Below are positions 1 to 19,629 of a stretch of DNA of 64,000 bases, piece by piece. How positions within the stretch are numbered: the first letter of the stretch is position 1; each line of letters begins with the position of its first letter. The notes beneath the pieces were generated by a model that had not been told where the DNA came from, searched no databases, and was given only the letters and a program-made list of their open reading frames with translations. The stretch is from Prochlorococcus sp. AG-412-J13 (GTDB lineage Bacteria > Cyanobacteriota > Cyanobacteriia > PCC-6307 > Cyanobiaceae). The position numbers and the translations under genes are program-made. The DNA is taken from the NCBI GenBank assembly GCA_003214815.1, contig QCLE01000011.1, positions 1 through 64,000 of the forward strand. Direction: 5' to 3'.

Positions 1-838
1 ATCCAGGCCTGCCTTGATCTGATGGTTTGTTTCTTAATCCAGACCTATTGGGCATGCCAGGTCTGTTGGGAAGAGTTTGTTTAAAAGAAATGTTTTGCTT
101 ATTATTTTGTTGATTGGGTCCTTCTCTTCTTATTGGAGCTCCCACGAGCTCAGGGGGGGAAATTCTGTTATTAATATTTTTTTTATTAGATTTGATCGAA
201 TTTTGGCCAGGTTTATTTGATATTTTCTTTTTTTCCCCTGAACTGGAAATGTTCTGGGAAGATTCATTAGATTTAAAATTATTATTAATATTTTTAGGCT
301 TAGCAATTAGTTGAATAGGTGGTTTTGCAGGACTTTTTACAGGTGAGGTTATGTTATTTGTGAAAGTTTTTTTAACTTGGTTGAGATTTTGTGAGGTTTT
401 ACTATTTAAATTTTGATTAGTAAGATTTGCTTTAGATTGTGAATTGTTGGTAATTGTGGGTTTATTGAGATTTGTAGGTTTATTTGAAATTATTTTTAGA
501 CTCTCAGGTTTATTAAGAGGTTTTACCAAAAATGGCTTTTTGTTTGAATTATCTTTAAGAGGTTTCTCTTTCATAGAAGAGATCACAGAAGATTCATCTT
601 CTTTTTTTTGTATGAAATTATCTTTTTTAATTGAAGGTTTCTTAATAGAAAGTATATTTTTATCTGAATTTTTTCTATGAATAAGATCTTTTATTTTTTT
701 TGCTTCCTCTACACTTATTGAACTGCTATGGCTTTTTACTGAAATTGAAAGTTTCTGAGCGGCATCCAATATATCTTTATTTTCCAGATTTAAGTCTCTG
801 GAAAGTTCGTAAATTCTGATTTTATCGCTGATAGTCAT
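1..838 (-). CDS. infB: Translation initiation factor IF-2, N-terminal part (cut by window edge)
   Basis: IF-2 is the GTPase that places initiator tRNA on the 30S ribosome. Only the first ~279 codons are here. The ATG at 838 opens an IF2_N-type helical domain ([17 protein letters not shown], then a second helix pair to about residue 60). It is followed by a long low-complexity linker rich in Lys, Asn, Ser and Pro, turning Gly/Arg/Pro-rich near the window edge ([13 protein letters not shown]). This layout is usual for cyanobacterial IF-2; the G domain lies outside. It is the last gene seen of a minus-strand rimP-nusA-ylxR-infB series, the standard order in bacteria. The identity rests on the N-terminal domain and the synteny. 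Confidence 0.93.
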   Translation of the reverse strand, partial: MTISDKIRIYELSRDLNLENKDILDAAQKLSISVKSHSSSISVEEAKKIKDLIHRKNSDKNILSIKKPSIKKDNFIQKKEDESSVISSMKEKPLKDNSNKKPFLVKPLNKPESLKIISNKPTNLNKPTITNNSQSKANLTNQNLNSKTSQNLNQVKKTFTNNITSPVKSPAKPPIQLIAKPKNINNNFKSNESSQNISSSGEKKKISNKPGQNSIKSNKKNINNRISPPELVGAPIRREGPNQQNNKQNISFKQTLPNRPGMPNRSGLRNKPSDQGRPG

Positions 839-886
839 TTAATCTGATTTGTACTCTTTTTGGAAATTAAAGAGGATTTAATTTAA

Positions 887-1168
887 TTATATTCCCTTAT
901 TGGGATAGTCATTGCAGCTTGTAATTTCTTTTTCAAAAATATCAATAAATTCAGGTTCAAAAGATGTTTTTAAAGCTTTTTGAAGCTTTTTTTTGATCTT
1001 GGAATCTGAGTAACATTTTTTTGACTTGCAAATGTAGGCTGATCGCCCCATCCCCTTTTGAAACATAATACCTTGCCTATGATCTTTAGTAATCTTTATA
1101 AGATGTTCCCTATCATATGTTTTTCTACATGAAATGCACATACGCATAACAGGGGTTTGTCGTATCAC
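887..1168 (-). CDS. ylxR: YlxR-family (DUF448) RNA-binding protein
   Basis: This 93-aa basic protein has the YlxR pattern: an N-terminal MRMCISCRKTYDREHLIKI segment, then GMGRSAYICKSKKCY around residues 40-54, where the family has GRGAYxC. YlxR proteins bind RNA; in Firmicutes the homologue has been linked to RNase P modulation, which I do not assume here. The start is a GTG whose first bases overlap the nusA TGA stop (4-base overlap), so it is probably translated by coupling from nusA. Its place between nusA and infB is the classic one for the family. Two CxxC-like cysteine pairs are present. Confidence 0.9.
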   Translation of the reverse strand: MIRQTPVMRMCISCRKTYDREHLIKITKDHRQGIMFQKGMGRSAYICKSKKCYSDSKIKKKLQKALKTSFEPEFIDIFEKEITSCNDYPNKGI

Positions 1169-2568
1169 CTTTTCCTCTCCTCTCTGGCTGATATTTCACC
1201 ATCTTGAACAGTCTCTAATTGATCACTATGAGAGAAAGTCTCTTCTTCATATGTTTCTTGTCCATATTCTTCATCATCTTCAGGAAGGGGATAAAGCTCT
1301 CTCAATCTTGCATCTTCTGCAGCACGCTCAGCTTGTTCTGCTTCTAATCTAAGTTCTGCTTCTCGCTGGAGATTCTCTTCATCTTCCCTTTGAATTATTA
1401 ATTCAGAAACTGCAGCATCTTCTACTTCCTGATCGTATTCATGTGAGTTTTTAACATCAATCTTCCAACCAGTTAATCTTGCTGCAAGTCTTACATTTTG
1501 TCCTTCTCTTCCAATTGCGAGACTCAATTGATCAGGAGGAACTAGTACGTGCGCGTGTTGACCTTTTGGGTCAACAAGTCTCACGAGATCGACTTTTGCA
1601 GGACTTAAAGAGTTTAAAATATACTGTATTGGGTCAGATGACCATTTAATAACATCAATTTTTTCTCCTCTTAATTCATTTACTACTTGTTGGATTCTTG
1701 CTCCTCTCGCTCCAATACAGGCACCTACAGGGTCAACTTCTTGTTCGACGCTATCAACAGCTACTTTTGTTCTTGGCCCAACAGCTCTTGAAGGAGGATT
1801 CGCTTCTCTTGAAACAGCAACAATTTTTACTGTGCCTTCTTGGATTTCCGGTACTTCATTTTCAAATAAATAAACGACTAATCCAGCATTTGCTCTGCTT
1901 ACAAAAAGTTGTGGACCTTTTCTGGCTATTTCGCTAACTTCTTTCAAGAATACTTTGAAAGTTGCATTAGCTCTGTAATTATCATTTGGTAATTGATCTC
2001 TTTTTGGAAGTTCTGCCTCTACCTCAGGTCTACCAATACCCGAACTAACTCCCATAATTACTGATTGTCTTTCAAATCTTATAACTCTTGCAGTTAAAAC
2101 AGGATCTTCCAAATCTGCAAATTCTTCTTGGATCATTTTTCTTTGTTGATCTCTTAATTTTTGGGCCAAAACTTGCTTTGTTGTTGAAGCAGCCATTCGC
2201 CCAAAATCCTCTTTTTCTGGAGTAACGTCTAAAACAACCGTGTCACCTATTTGAGCATCATCAGCTACTTGCTTAACTTCTAACAAAGATATTTGATGAT
2301 CTTCGCTTTCAACTTCTTCTACAATTATTTTACTTGATAAGATCCTATAACCTTCTTCATCTAGATCTAGTCCAACATCAAAATTACTAAAGTATTCTTC
2401 ATCAAATGGATCTTCGTTAATTCCAATGTAAAAAGTCCTTCTATATTTTTCATAACCTTTTAATAAAGCTTCGCGTAAGGCAGCTTCCACGATATTAGGA
2501 GGTAACTTTTTTTCCTCACTAATATCTTCAATGAGATTGTTTAAACCTGGGAGAATAACTAATGCCAT
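1165..2568 (-). CDS. nusA: Transcription termination/antitermination factor NusA
   Basis: NusA binds elongating RNA polymerase and controls pausing, termination and antitermination. The 467-aa protein shows the N-terminal polymerase-binding domain ([20 protein letters not shown], then [14 protein letters not shown]), an S1 domain at roughly 130-200, and two KH domains ([21 protein letters not shown] at about 280-300, then [19 protein letters not shown] at about 350). The end is an acidic Glu/Asp-rich tail; the C-terminal acidic repeats of enterobacterial NusA are absent, as is common outside Proteobacteria. It lies 35 bases after rimP and overlaps ylxR by 4 bases. Start ATG. Confidence 0.97.
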   Translation of the reverse strand: MALVILPGLNNLIEDISEEKKLPPNIVEAALREALLKGYEKYRRTFYIGINEDPFDEEYFSNFDVGLDLDEEGYRILSSKIIVEEVESEDHQISLLEVKQVADDAQIGDTVVLDVTPEKEDFGRMAASTTKQVLAQKLRDQQRKMIQEEFADLEDPVLTARVIRFERQSVIMGVSSGIGRPEVEAELPKRDQLPNDNYRANATFKVFLKEVSEIARKGPQLFVSRANAGLVVYLFENEVPEIQEGTVKIVAVSREANPPSRAVGPRTKVAVDSVEQEVDPVGACIGARGARIQQVVNELRGEKIDVIKWSSDPIQYILNSLSPAKVDLVRLVDPKGQHAHVLVPPDQLSLAIGREGQNVRLAARLTGWKIDVKNSHEYDQEVEDAAVSELIIQREDEENLQREAELRLEAEQAERAAEDARLRELYPLPEDDEEYGQETYEEETFSHSDQLETVQDGEISAREERKR

Positions 2569-2603
2569 CTATGATGGGAAAAATGGATAATGGTTGACAA
2601 TAA

Positions 2604-3071
2604 TTAATCTTTTAATGTGCAAAGACTAATCTTTAGTACTTCATCAAAAGGGATTTTTTTTATCTTCCCTTTTATGTTAATGGCTAAATAATCTTTAGAC
2701 TTTTCATAAAGTAAACCATTAAGAAATTTTTTTTTGGAATTTTTCTGGTTTAACTGAACATTAACTGGAAAACCCTTAAAAGTTTTGAAGTCTCTTTCTG
2801 AGGTTAATTCATCACTGACCCCTTGACTACTAATTTCTAACACATATGAACAATTTAAAAGATTTGAATTATCTATTTCTTCAGATGCTGGCGCATTAAA
2901 TAAAGCACAATCTTCAAGTGAAATATCATCACCATTAGTTTTTTTTATAATGATTTTTACAACTGTGGGATTTTGATTAGTTTGGATATTTAAACTGCAG
3001 ATTTTGAGATCCCATTCATTAGCAACTTTTTTTAATAGAGTTTCTAGTTGACCTTTGTTTTCTTTATTCAA
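2604..3071 (-). CDS. rimP: Ribosome maturation factor RimP
   Basis: RimP is needed for 30S subunit maturation. The 155-aa protein has the two-domain RimP build: an N-terminal alpha/beta domain with [22 protein letters not shown], then the conserved [30 protein letters not shown] segment (family pattern LEVSSPGxxRPL), and a short C-terminal SH3-like barrel. The usual SPG is SQG here and the following RPL is altered, so the family hallmark is somewhat degenerate. The predicted start is TTG. It is the first gene of the minus-strand nusA cluster and shares a 163-base spacer with the divergent protease gene. Confidence 0.93.
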   Translation of the reverse strand: MNKENKGQLETLLKKVANEWDLKICSLNIQTNQNPTVVKIIIKKTNGDDISLEDCALFNAPASEEIDNSNLLNCSYVLEISSQGVSDELTSERDFKTFKGFPVNVQLNQKNSKKKFLNGLLYEKSKDYLAINIKGKIKKIPFDEVLKISLCTLKD

Positions 3072-3234
3072 ATTTATCTATACATAGATTGATTTAAAAT
3101 AATTTTCACACATAAAAAATTTTTTTTCTATAAATAGATTCGAAAATTTGTATTTTATGGATGTAAACAAAAAAACAACAATAATAAATTTCTTCAATTA
3201 GATTTACTTTATGAATTCAAAAACTTTTAAATAG

Positions 3235-4365
<1,131 letters not shown>

Positions 4366-4411
4366 ATCACCCAGTGAAATTTAATAATCTATAAACTTAG
4401 AAAAAAAGATT

Positions 4412-5125
4412 TTGGATTCACAAACTCAATTAAAAAAAATAGTTGCTCATGCAGCAATTAAGGAAGTTAAGAGTGACATGGTTCTTGGATTAGGATCTGG
4501 ATCAACAGCTGCTCTTATGATAAAAAGCCTTGCGGATGAAATACATTCTGGAAATCTTCAAAATATAAGAGGTGTTGCAACTTCCTTTCAATCAGAAGTT
4601 TTAGCGCTCGAACTAGATATCCCGCTTATCGATTTAGCTTCTGTCTCTCAAATCGATTTAGCTATTGATGGAGCAGATGAAGTTGATCCGAGATTTCAAT
4701 TAATAAAAGGAGGTGGAGCATGTCATGTTAGAGAAAAGTTGGTTGCATCTAAAGCTAATCAATTGTTGATTGTTGTTGACGAAACTAAACTTGTACAAAA
4801 CTTAAATCAATCTTTTCCTTTACCTGTAGAGGTCCTTCCAAATGCTTGGAAACAAGTTCAGGAAGTTATCTCAGAGATGAAAGGTAGTTCTACTTTGAGA
4901 ATGGCTACTAAAAAAGCTGGTCCAGTTGTGACTGATCAGGGCAATCTAATTCTAGATGTTTTGTTTAATGATGGTATTAAGAATCCAAAAGATATCGAAT
5001 TGAGTCTTAATAATATTCCGGGTGTATTAGAGAATGGATTATTTGTTGATCTTACAGACAAAGTATTGGTTGGTAAAATTGAAAACAATATCCCAGTTGT
5101 TTATTCTCCCTCAAAAGTTTGCTAA
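4412..5125 (+). CDS. rpiA: Ribose-5-phosphate isomerase A
   Basis: RpiA interconverts ribose-5-phosphate and ribulose-5-phosphate in the Calvin and pentose phosphate pathways. The 237-aa protein carries the RpiA signatures: [12 protein letters not shown] near residue 26 (phosphate loop), [11 protein letters not shown] near 82, and [14 protein letters not shown] near 95, which holds the catalytic Glu/Lys region. The predicted start is TTG, with no better ATG upstream. Its stop overlaps the end of the convergent hisD gene by 4 bases, so the two transcripts must be antisense at their 3' ends. Confidence 0.96.
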   Translation: MDSQTQLKKIVAHAAIKEVKSDMVLGLGSGSTAALMIKSLADEIHSGNLQNIRGVATSFQSEVLALELDIPLIDLASVSQIDLAIDGADEVDPRFQLIKGGGACHVREKLVASKANQLLIVVDETKLVQNLNQSFPLPVEVLPNAWKQVQEVISEMKGSSTLRMATKKAGPVVTDQGNLILDVLFNDGIKNPKDIELSLNNIPGVLENGLFVDLTDKVLVGKIENNIPVVYSPSKVC

Positions 5126-6408
5126 TCTTCAAATCTTATTTGTACTGAGTTTGCATGGCTATGTAAACCCTCACTTTTGGCAAGATTAATAATATCAAGG
5201 CTGTTAGCTTGTAGACTTTTTTCATTAAATTCAATTATTGAAGTGTTTTTCATAAAAGTTTCAACTCCTAAAGAACCGCTAAATCTAGAATTTCCAGATG
5301 TTGGTAAAGTATGATTTGGCCCAGCAAGATAATCTCCAACAGCTTCCGGGGTCCATTTTCCTAAAAATATTGCGCCTGCATTTTCTATACCTTTAAGAAT
5401 CTTTTCTGAATCTAAAGCTAATATTTCCAAGTGTTCTGGAGCAAAGTTATTGCTTAGTTCAATACATGATTTGTAATTCTCACAAATAACAATTAATCCC
5501 CAATTTTTTATTGACTGCAAGCAAATTTCTTTTCTTGGATGATTATCTATTTTTTTATAAATTTCTTCTAAAACTTCTTTTGCCTGGTTATTTGACGTAG
5601 TTAGAAGTATTGAAGATGCCAAAGGATCATGCTCTGCTTGTGCTAGGAGATCAGATGCTATATGAGCGCTTTTAGCTGTTTCATCTGCAATGATTAATAT
5701 TTCACTTGGACCTGCTAAAGAATCTATTCCTGTAGAGCCATAAATTAGTTTTTTTGCAGTAGTGACATAGATATTTCCTGGACCTGTGATTACATCAACT
5801 TTATTTATTAGATCTGTGCCAAATGCTAGAGCACCAATTGCTTGAGCTCCTCCAATTCTAAACACTTTATTGATTCCTGATAAGTGAGCTGCAGCTAAAA
5901 CAGTTTTGTTTATTTCCCCTTCTCTGTTGCCAGGAGATACCATTATGATTTCTTTTACTCCTGCTACTGTTGCAGGTATTGCATTCATTAATACAGTACT
6001 TGGATAAGCAGCTCTACCTCCAGGGATATAAATACCTGCATTTTTTACTGGTCTCCATCTCCTCTGAACTATGTCACCATGTTCCCCTTTAATAGTGAAG
6101 GATGATGGAATTTCTTTTTCATGGAATTTTTTAATTCTTTTATGGGCTACATCAAGTGAGCGCTTTAAATTGCTATCAATTTCATTCCATGCATCCTTTA
6201 ACTCCTCGTTACTAACTTGCATAGGGTCAGGGTCGAAACCATCAAATTTTCTGGTATATTTTTCCACTGCTAAATCTCCATGAGTTTTTACCTCTTGAAG
6301 AATTTCTTCTACTATGTCATTTACTTTATTATTGTTTTCTGAGTTAGTTCGAGTAGAAATCCTTTTTAATTCTTGGATAGCGTCTTGTTTTTTATATATG
6401 ATCTTCAT
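5122..6408 (-). CDS. hisD: Histidinol dehydrogenase
   Basis: HisD performs the last two oxidations of histidine synthesis (histidinol to histidine, NAD-dependent). The 428-aa length is usual. Visible family segments are [57 protein letters not shown], the Zn-ligand stretch [12 protein letters not shown], and FAPEHLEI. Start ATG. It is a single gene, not in a his operon, as is usual in cyanobacteria. It overlaps rpiA tail to tail and is divergent from rpsT across a 121-base spacer. Confidence 0.97.
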   Translation of the reverse strand: MKIIYKKQDAIQELKRISTRTNSENNNKVNDIVEEILQEVKTHGDLAVEKYTRKFDGFDPDPMQVSNEELKDAWNEIDSNLKRSLDVAHKRIKKFHEKEIPSSFTIKGEHGDIVQRRWRPVKNAGIYIPGGRAAYPSTVLMNAIPATVAGVKEIIMVSPGNREGEINKTVLAAAHLSGINKVFRIGGAQAIGALAFGTDLINKVDVITGPGNIYVTTAKKLIYGSTGIDSLAGPSEILIIADETAKSAHIASDLLAQAEHDPLASSILLTTSNNQAKEVLEEIYKKIDNHPRKEICLQSIKNWGLIVICENYKSCIELSNNFAPEHLEILALDSEKILKGIENAGAIFLGKWTPEAVGDYLAGPNHTLPTSGNSRFSGSLGVETFMKNTSIIEFNEKSLQANSLDIINLAKSEGLHSHANSVQIRFED

Positions 6409-6529
6409 ATTCTTAATTTTTTAACTTGAAAGGCTCTAGACCAATTTAATAGCTCTTTAAAATTATATATGATTGATTAGTAGTCGATCTATTTGTTATG
6501 ATTAAGATCTTATATTTAATGTATTATCT

Positions 6530-6823
6530 GTGGCTAATAACAAATCTGCAAAAAAGAGAATCCAAATTGCCGAAAGAAATCGCTTAATCAATAAGTCATA
6601 TAAATCTACAGTAAGAACTCTGACGAAAAAAACTTTAGAAAATTGCCAAAAATACAAAAAAGACCCAAATGAGGATAATAAAAATCTAGTCAAAACTAGC
6701 CTTAATGAAGCTTTTAGTTTAATCGATAAAGCAGTTAAAAAAAATGTTCTGCACAAGAATAATGGTGCTAATAGAAAATCAAAAATTAACAATTTTGTAA
6801 AAACTACTCTTACCAAAAAGTAA
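6530..6823 (+). CDS. rpsT: 30S ribosomal protein S20
   Basis: S20 is a small basic helical protein that binds 16S rRNA early in 30S assembly. The 97-aa product begins ANNKSAKKRIQIAERNRLINKSYKSTVRT, the standard S20 start, and is very rich in Lys, Arg and Asn. Translation starts at GTG. tatD follows after 17 bases on the same strand, so the two are likely cotranscribed. Confidence 0.97.
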   Translation: MANNKSAKKRIQIAERNRLINKSYKSTVRTLTKKTLENCQKYKKDPNEDNKNLVKTSLNEAFSLIDKAVKKNVLHKNNGANRKSKINNFVKTTLTKK

Positions 6824-6840
6824 AAAGATAGATCATAATT

Positions 6841-7635
6841 ATGAGCGATATAGAACTCATAGACTCCCACTGTCATTTAATATTTGAAAATTTTGAAAGA
6901 GATCTTGAAGATGTTGTTCTAAGATTGCGTTCAAGAGGTGTAAAAAAAATAGTTCATGCTTGTTGTGAATTAACAGAAATTCCAAAATTGAAAAAAATAT
7001 CTCATGAATTTAATGAAATTTACTATTCAGTTGGTTTGCATCCACTAGAAGCAAAAAAATGGGAACAAAGTTCAAAATCTCTTTTAAGAAAATCAGCACA
7101 AGAAGATAAAAGAGTTGTAGCCATTGGGGAATTAGGCTTGGATTTTTTTAAAAATGTAAATAAAACTCAGCAAATTGAAGCACTTATTCCGCAAATGGAG
7201 TTAGCTTATGAACTTAAATTGCCTGTAATTATCCATTGCAGAGATGCTGCAAATGAAATGATTGAGATATGTAGTGATCTCTCTAAAAAAGGAAAATGTC
7301 CTGATGGTGTACTTCATTGTTGGACAGGAACCCCAAAAGAAATGAAGCAATTTTTGGATCTTGGATTTTACATCAGTTTTAGTGGAATAGTAACTTTCCC
7401 AAAAGCATATGAAATTCATGAGTGTGCCAAAATAGTCCCAAATGATAAATACTTAATTGAAACTGACTCACCATTTTTAGCTCCTGTACCTCATAGGGGT
7501 AAAAGAAATGAACCTGCATTTGTTGAAAATGTTGCAAATTTCATTGCAGATTTAAGATCTACTGAATTAATCACAATTGCCAAAGAGTCTTCTAAGAATG
7601 CTGAAGATTTGTTTAAATTTGACTTGTTAATTTGA
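6841..7635 (+). CDS. tatD: TatD-family metal-dependent hydrolase (DNase)
   Basis: This 264-aa TIM-barrel metallohydrolase is of the TatD/YcfH family, whose members are metal-dependent nucleases. Metal-site motifs are visible in order: DSHCHL (His10, His12), AIGELGLDF, IIHCRDA, VLHCWTG and LIETDSPFLAP. The SPFLAPVPHRGKRNEP stretch is also typical. It lies between rpsT and rpoB, is probably cotranscribed with rpsT, and is followed by a 238-base spacer leading to rpoB. The in vivo substrate is unknown. Confidence 0.94.
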   Translation: MSDIELIDSHCHLIFENFERDLEDVVLRLRSRGVKKIVHACCELTEIPKLKKISHEFNEIYYSVGLHPLEAKKWEQSSKSLLRKSAQEDKRVVAIGELGLDFFKNVNKTQQIEALIPQMELAYELKLPVIIHCRDAANEMIEICSDLSKKGKCPDGVLHCWTGTPKEMKQFLDLGFYISFSGIVTFPKAYEIHECAKIVPNDKYLIETDSPFLAPVPHRGKRNEPAFVENVANFIADLRSTELITIAKESSKNAEDLFKFDLLI

Positions 7636-7873
7636 CATAGCAGCTGTTAGAATAAGGAATTACTGGAAATTTTTCTTAATTTTTTAGCTTTAACTTACAC
7701 AGTTAATGATTTATCAGCATTAAACAAAATTTAATTCTTCTTTATTAAATTAATTTTTTGTTGAAATCGAGATTTAATGGTTGATCTCATAATTAATTGA
7801 AAAGTTAAAGAACTAAATATTGAGTTGATTAAAAGTAAATAGTAAATCTCACAAAATCGCAGGTTTTTCTTGG

Positions 7874-10800
7874 ATGAGCAGTAGCGCTTTACAGGTAGCA
7901 AAAACAGCTACTTATCTACCAGATTTAGTTGAAGTACAAAGAGCAAGCTTTAAATGGTTTTTGGAAAAGGGTTTAATAGAAGAACTAGAAAATTTTTCTC
8001 CCATTTCTGATTACACAGGTAAATTAGAATTACATTTTATAGGTGAAGAGTATAGGTTAAAAAGACCTAGACATGATGTTGAGGAAGCCAAAAGAAGAGA
8101 CGCTACATTTGCATCTCAGATGTACGTAACTTGCAGGTTAATTAATAAAGAGACAGGTGAAATTAAAGAACAAGAAGTATTTATTGGTGAATTACCATTA
8201 ATGACTGAAAGAGGAACTTTCATCATTAATGGTGCAGAAAGAGTTATTGTTAATCAAATTGTTCGAAGTCCTGGAGTATATTTCAAAGATGAACTGGATA
8301 AAAATGGTAGAAGGACTTACAACGCTAGCGTTATCCCTAATAGAGGTGCATGGTTAAAATTCGAGACTGACAAAAATAATTTACTTTATGTGAGAGTTGA
8401 TAAAACTAGAAAAATTAATGCTCATGTTCTTATGAGAGCGATGGGTCTTTCAGATAATGATGTGGTCGATAAACTTAGGCATCCAGAATTTTATCAAAAC
8501 TCAATTGAGTCAGCTAATGATGAGGGTATAAATTCAGAAGATCAGGCATTACTTGAACTATATAAGAAGCTGCGTCCTGGTGAACCACCCTCCGTTTCTG
8601 GCGGACAACAGCTATTACACAGTAGATTTTTTGATCCCAAAAGATATGATTTAGGCCGAGTTGGTAGATATAAAATAAATAAAAAATTGAGACTTACCGT
8701 CCCAGATGATGTGAGAACACTTACCCATGAAGATGTTCTTTCTACCATTGATTATTTAATTAACCTTGAATTGGATATTGGCGGCGCTAGTTTGGATGAT
8801 ATTGACCACCTTGGTAATCGAAGAGTTAGATCTGTAGGAGAACTTCTTCAAAATCAAGTCAGGGTTGGACTTAATCGTTTAGAGAGAATTATCAAAGAAA
8901 GAATGACTGTAGGAGAAACAGATTCTCTAACTCCCGCTCAACTAGTCAATCCCAAACCTTTGGTTGCTGCTATAAAGGAATTTTTTGGCTCCAGTCAATT
9001 AAGTCAGTTCATGGATCAAACTAATCCTCTGGCTGAATTAACACACAAGAGAAGAATCTCAGCATTAGGTCCAGGAGGTTTAACTCGAGAAAGAGCAGGA
9101 TTTGCGGTAAGAGATATACACCCTTCACACTATGGAAGATTGTGTCCTATCGAGACTCCTGAAGGTCCTAATGCAGGACTTATAAATTCTTTAGCTACCC
9201 ACGCAAGAGTTAATGAGTATGGTTTTATTGAAACACCTTTTTGGGAAGTTAATAACGGTAAAGTTAATAAAGAAGGTAATCCTGTTTATCTTTCTGCTGA
9301 TTTAGAAGATGAGTGTAGGGTAGCTCCAGGAGACGTCGCAACTGACAAGGAGGGCAATATAATTGCAAATCTAATACCAGTAAGATATAGACAGGACTTT
9401 GAAAAAGTTCCTCCTCATCAAGTTGATTATGTTCAACTTTCTCCGGTTCAGGTCATTTCAGTTGCTACTTCACTAATTCCCTTTTTGGAACATGATGATG
9501 CTAATAGAGCTCTCATGGGATCAAATATGCAACGCCAAGCCGTTCCATTGCTCAGGCCAGAACGTCCTTTAGTTGGTACAGGTTTAGAATCTCAAGTTGC
9601 TAGAGATTCGGGTATGGTTCCTATAACAAAAGTTAATGGAACTGTATCTTATGTAGACGCTAATGAGATTGTCGTTAAAGATGAGCATGGTAATGAACAT
9701 TTTCACTATCTTCAGAAATATCAAAGATCAAATCAAGATACTTGTCTTAACCAAAGACCTATAGTGAAAATTGGAGATAGAGTTATATCTGGACAGGTTT
9801 TAGCAGATGGATCCGCATGTGAAGGAGGGGAAATAGCTCTTGGCCAAAATGTTTTAATTGCTTATATGCCATGGGAGGGATACAACTACGAAGATGCAAT
9901 ACTTGTGAGCGAGAGGATGGTAACAGATGATTTATATACTTCAGTGCATATTGAAAAATATGAAATTGAAGCAAGACAAACGAAGCTAGGACCTGAAGAA
10001 ATCACGAGAGAGATTCCCAATATCTCTGAAGACAGCTTGAATAATCTTGATGAGATGGGAATTATTAGGATTGGTGCTTTTGTCGAGAGTGGAGATATTC
10101 TTGTAGGAAAAGTGACTCCAAAAGGAGAATCAGACCAACCGCCTGAAGAAAAACTGTTAAGAGCTATTTTTGGTGAAAAGGCTCGAGATGTTAGAGACAA
10201 TTCTCTCAGGGTTCCTAAAACTGAAAAGGGAAGGGTTTTGGATGTTCGCATTTATACTAGAGAACAAGGTGATGAATTACCTCCAGGAGCTAACATGGTT
10301 GTTAGAGTTTATGTGGCTCAGAGAAGGAAAATTCAAGTAGGTGACAAAATGGCTGGGAGGCATGGAAATAAAGGAATTATTAGCAGAATCTTACCAAGGG
10401 AAGATATGCCTTATTTACCTGATGGAACGCCTGTAGACATAGTTCTTAATCCTTTAGGAGTTCCAAGTAGGATGAATGTAGGTCAAGTGTTTGAATTATT
10501 GATGGGCTGGGCAGCATCCAACTTAAATTGCCGGGTTAAAGTTGTTCCATTTGATGAAATGTATGGAGCTGAAAAATCCCATCAAACAGTTCAAGCATTT
10601 TTAGAGGAAGCTTCAAAACAGCCAGGTAAAGCATGGGTCTACAATCCTGAAGATCCTGGAAAGTTATTACTTAAAGATGGAAGAACAGGAGAACCCTTCG
10701 ATCAGCCGGTTGCTGTCGGATACTCTCACTTCCTCAAATTAGTCCATTTGGTGGATGATAAAATCCATGCTAGATCTACTGGTCCTTACTCTTTGGTTAC

Positions 10801-11167
10801 ACAGCAACCATTGGGAGGTAAGGCTCAGCAAGGTGGACAAAGGCTTGGAGAAATGGAAGTATGGGCTCTTGAAGCTTATGGAGCTGCTTATACTCTTCAG
10901 GAATTATTAACAGTTAAATCTGATGACATGCAAGGAAGAAATGAAGCGCTTAATGCAATCGTAAAAGGTAAACCGATCCCAAGGCCTGGTACTCCTGAGT
11001 CCTTCAAAGTTCTTATGAGGGAATTACAATCTTTAGGCTTGGATATAGGGGTTTATACAGATGAAGGAAAAGAGGTGGATTTAATGCAAGATATCAATCC
11101 GAGAAGAAATACTCCATCAAGGCCGACTTACGAATCAATCGGAACCTCTGAATATGAGGAAGATTAA
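7874..11167 (+). CDS. rpoB: RNA polymerase beta subunit
   Basis: The beta subunit forms half of the catalytic cleft. The 1097-aa protein starts [20 protein letters not shown] and contains canonical regions: [21 protein letters not shown], the rifampicin-pocket segment ([20 protein letters not shown], then [11 protein letters not shown]), [27 protein letters not shown], and the C-terminal [24 protein letters not shown] clamp segment. The rifampicin region looks wild-type at the usual positions. It is first in rpoB-rpoC1-rpoC2, with 38 bases before the preferred rpoC1 start. Confidence 0.99.
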   Translation: MSSSALQVAKTATYLPDLVEVQRASFKWFLEKGLIEELENFSPISDYTGKLELHFIGEEYRLKRPRHDVEEAKRRDATFASQMYVTCRLINKETGEIKEQEVFIGELPLMTERGTFIINGAERVIVNQIVRSPGVYFKDELDKNGRRTYNASVIPNRGAWLKFETDKNNLLYVRVDKTRKINAHVLMRAMGLSDNDVVDKLRHPEFYQNSIESANDEGINSEDQALLELYKKLRPGEPPSVSGGQQLLHSRFFDPKRYDLGRVGRYKINKKLRLTVPDDVRTLTHEDVLSTIDYLINLELDIGGASLDDIDHLGNRRVRSVGELLQNQVRVGLNRLERIIKERMTVGETDSLTPAQLVNPKPLVAAIKEFFGSSQLSQFMDQTNPLAELTHKRRISALGPGGLTRERAGFAVRDIHPSHYGRLCPIETPEGPNAGLINSLATHARVNEYGFIETPFWEVNNGKVNKEGNPVYLSADLEDECRVAPGDVATDKEGNIIANLIPVRYRQDFEKVPPHQVDYVQLSPVQVISVATSLIPFLEHDDANRALMGSNMQRQAVPLLRPERPLVGTGLESQVARDSGMVPITKVNGTVSYVDANEIVVKDEHGNEHFHYLQKYQRSNQDTCLNQRPIVKIGDRVISGQVLADGSACEGGEIALGQNVLIAYMPWEGYNYEDAILVSERMVTDDLYTSVHIEKYEIEARQTKLGPEEITREIPNISEDSLNNLDEMGIIRIGAFVESGDILVGKVTPKGESDQPPEEKLLRAIFGEKARDVRDNSLRVPKTEKGRVLDVRIYTREQGDELPPGANMVVRVYVAQRRKIQVGDKMAGRHGNKGIISRILPREDMPYLPDGTPVDIVLNPLGVPSRMNVGQVFELLMGWAASNLNCRVKVVPFDEMYGAEKSHQTVQAFLEEASKQPGKAWVYNPEDPGKLLLKDGRTGEPFDQPVAVGYSHFLKLVHLVDDKIHARSTGPYSLVTQQPLGGKAQQGGQRLGEMEVWALEAYGAAYTLQELLTVKSDDMQGRNEALNAIVKGKPIPRPGTPESFKVLMRELQSLGLDIGVYTDEGKEVDLMQDINPRRNTPSRPTYESIGTSEYEED

Positions 11168-11175
11168 ATACCTAA

Positions 11176-17245
<6,070 letters not shown>

Positions 17246-17250
17246 ATATT

Positions 17251-17286
17251 ATCTATTATTATTTTTAGTGACTAGAATAGATTTTT
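17251..17286 (+). terminator. Possible weak terminator after rpoC2
   Basis: A 7-base inverted repeat (ATCTATT at 17251-17257, AATAGAT at 17276-17282) with an 18-base loop is followed by a short T run. The arms are almost pure A/T, so the stem would be weak and may be chance in this AT-rich DNA. It sits between the rpoC2 stop and the hli gene. Confidence 0.25.
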
Positions 17287-17296
17287 AAATTTGTAA

Positions 17297-17452
<156 letters not shown>

Positions 17453-17469
17453 AAATAGTTATGAAATAA

Positions 17470-18528
<1,059 letters not shown>

Positions 18529-18597
18529 TATTATCTAATAAAAATTTTTTAAAAGTCTCTTAAACAGGTTATTATTGTTTTAAATAATTTTAAATCT

Positions 18598-18723
18598 TTG
18601 GGTTTTATTAAGACAAAAATTTTACCTTTCGCTATAGTCTCACTTTTTGGGATTGCCTTCTTTGCAGTTAGTGCAAGAATTTGGTTGCCAGGAGATATGA
18701 TGTCTCCTGCTCCTGTAAATTAA
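18598..18723 (+). CDS. Putative small single-span membrane protein
   Basis: An open frame encodes a ~41-aa peptide from a TTG start: GFIKTKILPFAIVSLFGIAFFAVSARIW then LPGDMMSPAPVN. It has a basic N-terminus, one strong hydrophobic helix (about residues 8-24), and a short acidic/proline C-terminal tail, as in small thylakoid or plasma membrane subunits. No ATG start is available, although the frame stays open upstream to 18553. I do not recognise the family. It lies between rlmN and the HEAT-repeat gene, 17 bases before the latter, so it could be cotranscribed with it. Confidence 0.5.
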   Translation: MGFIKTKILPFAIVSLFGIAFFAVSARIWLPGDMMSPAPVN

Positions 18724-18740
18724 TATTTTTAATTTTTTAA

Positions 18741-19508
18741 ATGACAAATAATAAGGATCCTAATAAAGAAAGCTTAGTTGATATCGCTGTTGATCCAGAT
18801 GTTTTAGCGAAAGAATTGGCCTTAGAAATTGAAATAGATCCTTTAGATCAAATTGATGAAGATTCTTTCTCAAAAGGTTTAAACATAACTCAAGAGTGCA
18901 ATGAAGCATTAAAAATGCTAAAAGGTAACAGAGAAGAAAGAATACAGGGCTTAAGAATATTTTGTGAATATAGAGATTCAAGATCCTTTCCCCTTTTGTT
19001 ACCATTACTTGATCAACCTTGTCCTGTTGAAAGAATGAGTGTGGTATATGCTTTGGGCCGTAATCCATGTCCTAGCGCGGTCAAGAAACTTGTCCGTCTT
19101 TTGGAGACTGACGATAATGCTTATGTCAGAAGAGCGACTGCATGGAGCTTAGCTAATTATGATAATCAAATTGTTTTGGAGCCATTAATAAATGCTTTGA
19201 AGAACGATGTAGCTGCAGTAAGGTTATGGTCATCTAGTTCTTTAGCTGAAATCGGAAATGTTTCTTTGGAAAATGCTCAATTGGCAGCAGAACAACTTTT
19301 AATAAGTTTAAAAATAGATAATGAATCAGGTGTAAGAAGTAATTGCATCTGGTCATTATGTAGATTGTACGAAAAATTAAACAATAAATTTCAAGAAAGT
19401 TTCGTTGATGAATGCACCAAGATAGCTCTTTTTGATAAAGAACCATCCGTTATGGAAGAAGCAAAAACTGCTTTAGATTCAATGGGGATGCAAGGTTTTT
19501 ATAATTAA
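18741..19508 (+). CDS. HEAT-repeat protein
   Basis: This 255-aa protein has an acidic N-terminal ~50 residues, then tandem HEAT-like helical repeats, for example RSFPLLLPLLDQPCPVERM, NPCPSAVKKLVRLLETDDNAYVR and NQIVLEPLINALKNDVAAVR. The repeats resemble those of cyanobacterial phycobilin lyase-type (CpcE-like) HEAT proteins and general scaffold proteins. Prochlorococcus lacks most phycobilisome components, so a lyase role should not be assumed. It is a scaffold or protein-binding module by inference only. Confidence 0.85.
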   Translation: MTNNKDPNKESLVDIAVDPDVLAKELALEIEIDPLDQIDEDSFSKGLNITQECNEALKMLKGNREERIQGLRIFCEYRDSRSFPLLLPLLDQPCPVERMSVVYALGRNPCPSAVKKLVRLLETDDNAYVRRATAWSLANYDNQIVLEPLINALKNDVAAVRLWSSSSLAEIGNVSLENAQLAAEQLLISLKIDNESGVRSNCIWSLCRLYEKLNNKFQESFVDECTKIALFDKEPSVMEEAKTALDSMGMQGFYN

Positions 19509-19629
19509 ATAATTTAATTTTTCACACCATAACGCTCACTAAAAATTCAATTTATCAGACATTCAATATAAAAATTAAAATTAATTAACTTGTACCAACT
19601 GAAACAAAAAAATTTCGTTATTGTATATA

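Noticed and set aside
114-680. Open frames on the plus strand opposite infB
   Set aside because: They are shadows of the low-complexity infB linker; Leu/Phe-rich with no family features.
6502-6876. Long open frame opposite rpsT on the minus strand
   Set aside because: It fully mirrors the AT-rich, Lys-rich rpsT gene; the product is Phe/Leu-rich shadow sequence and rpsT is certain.
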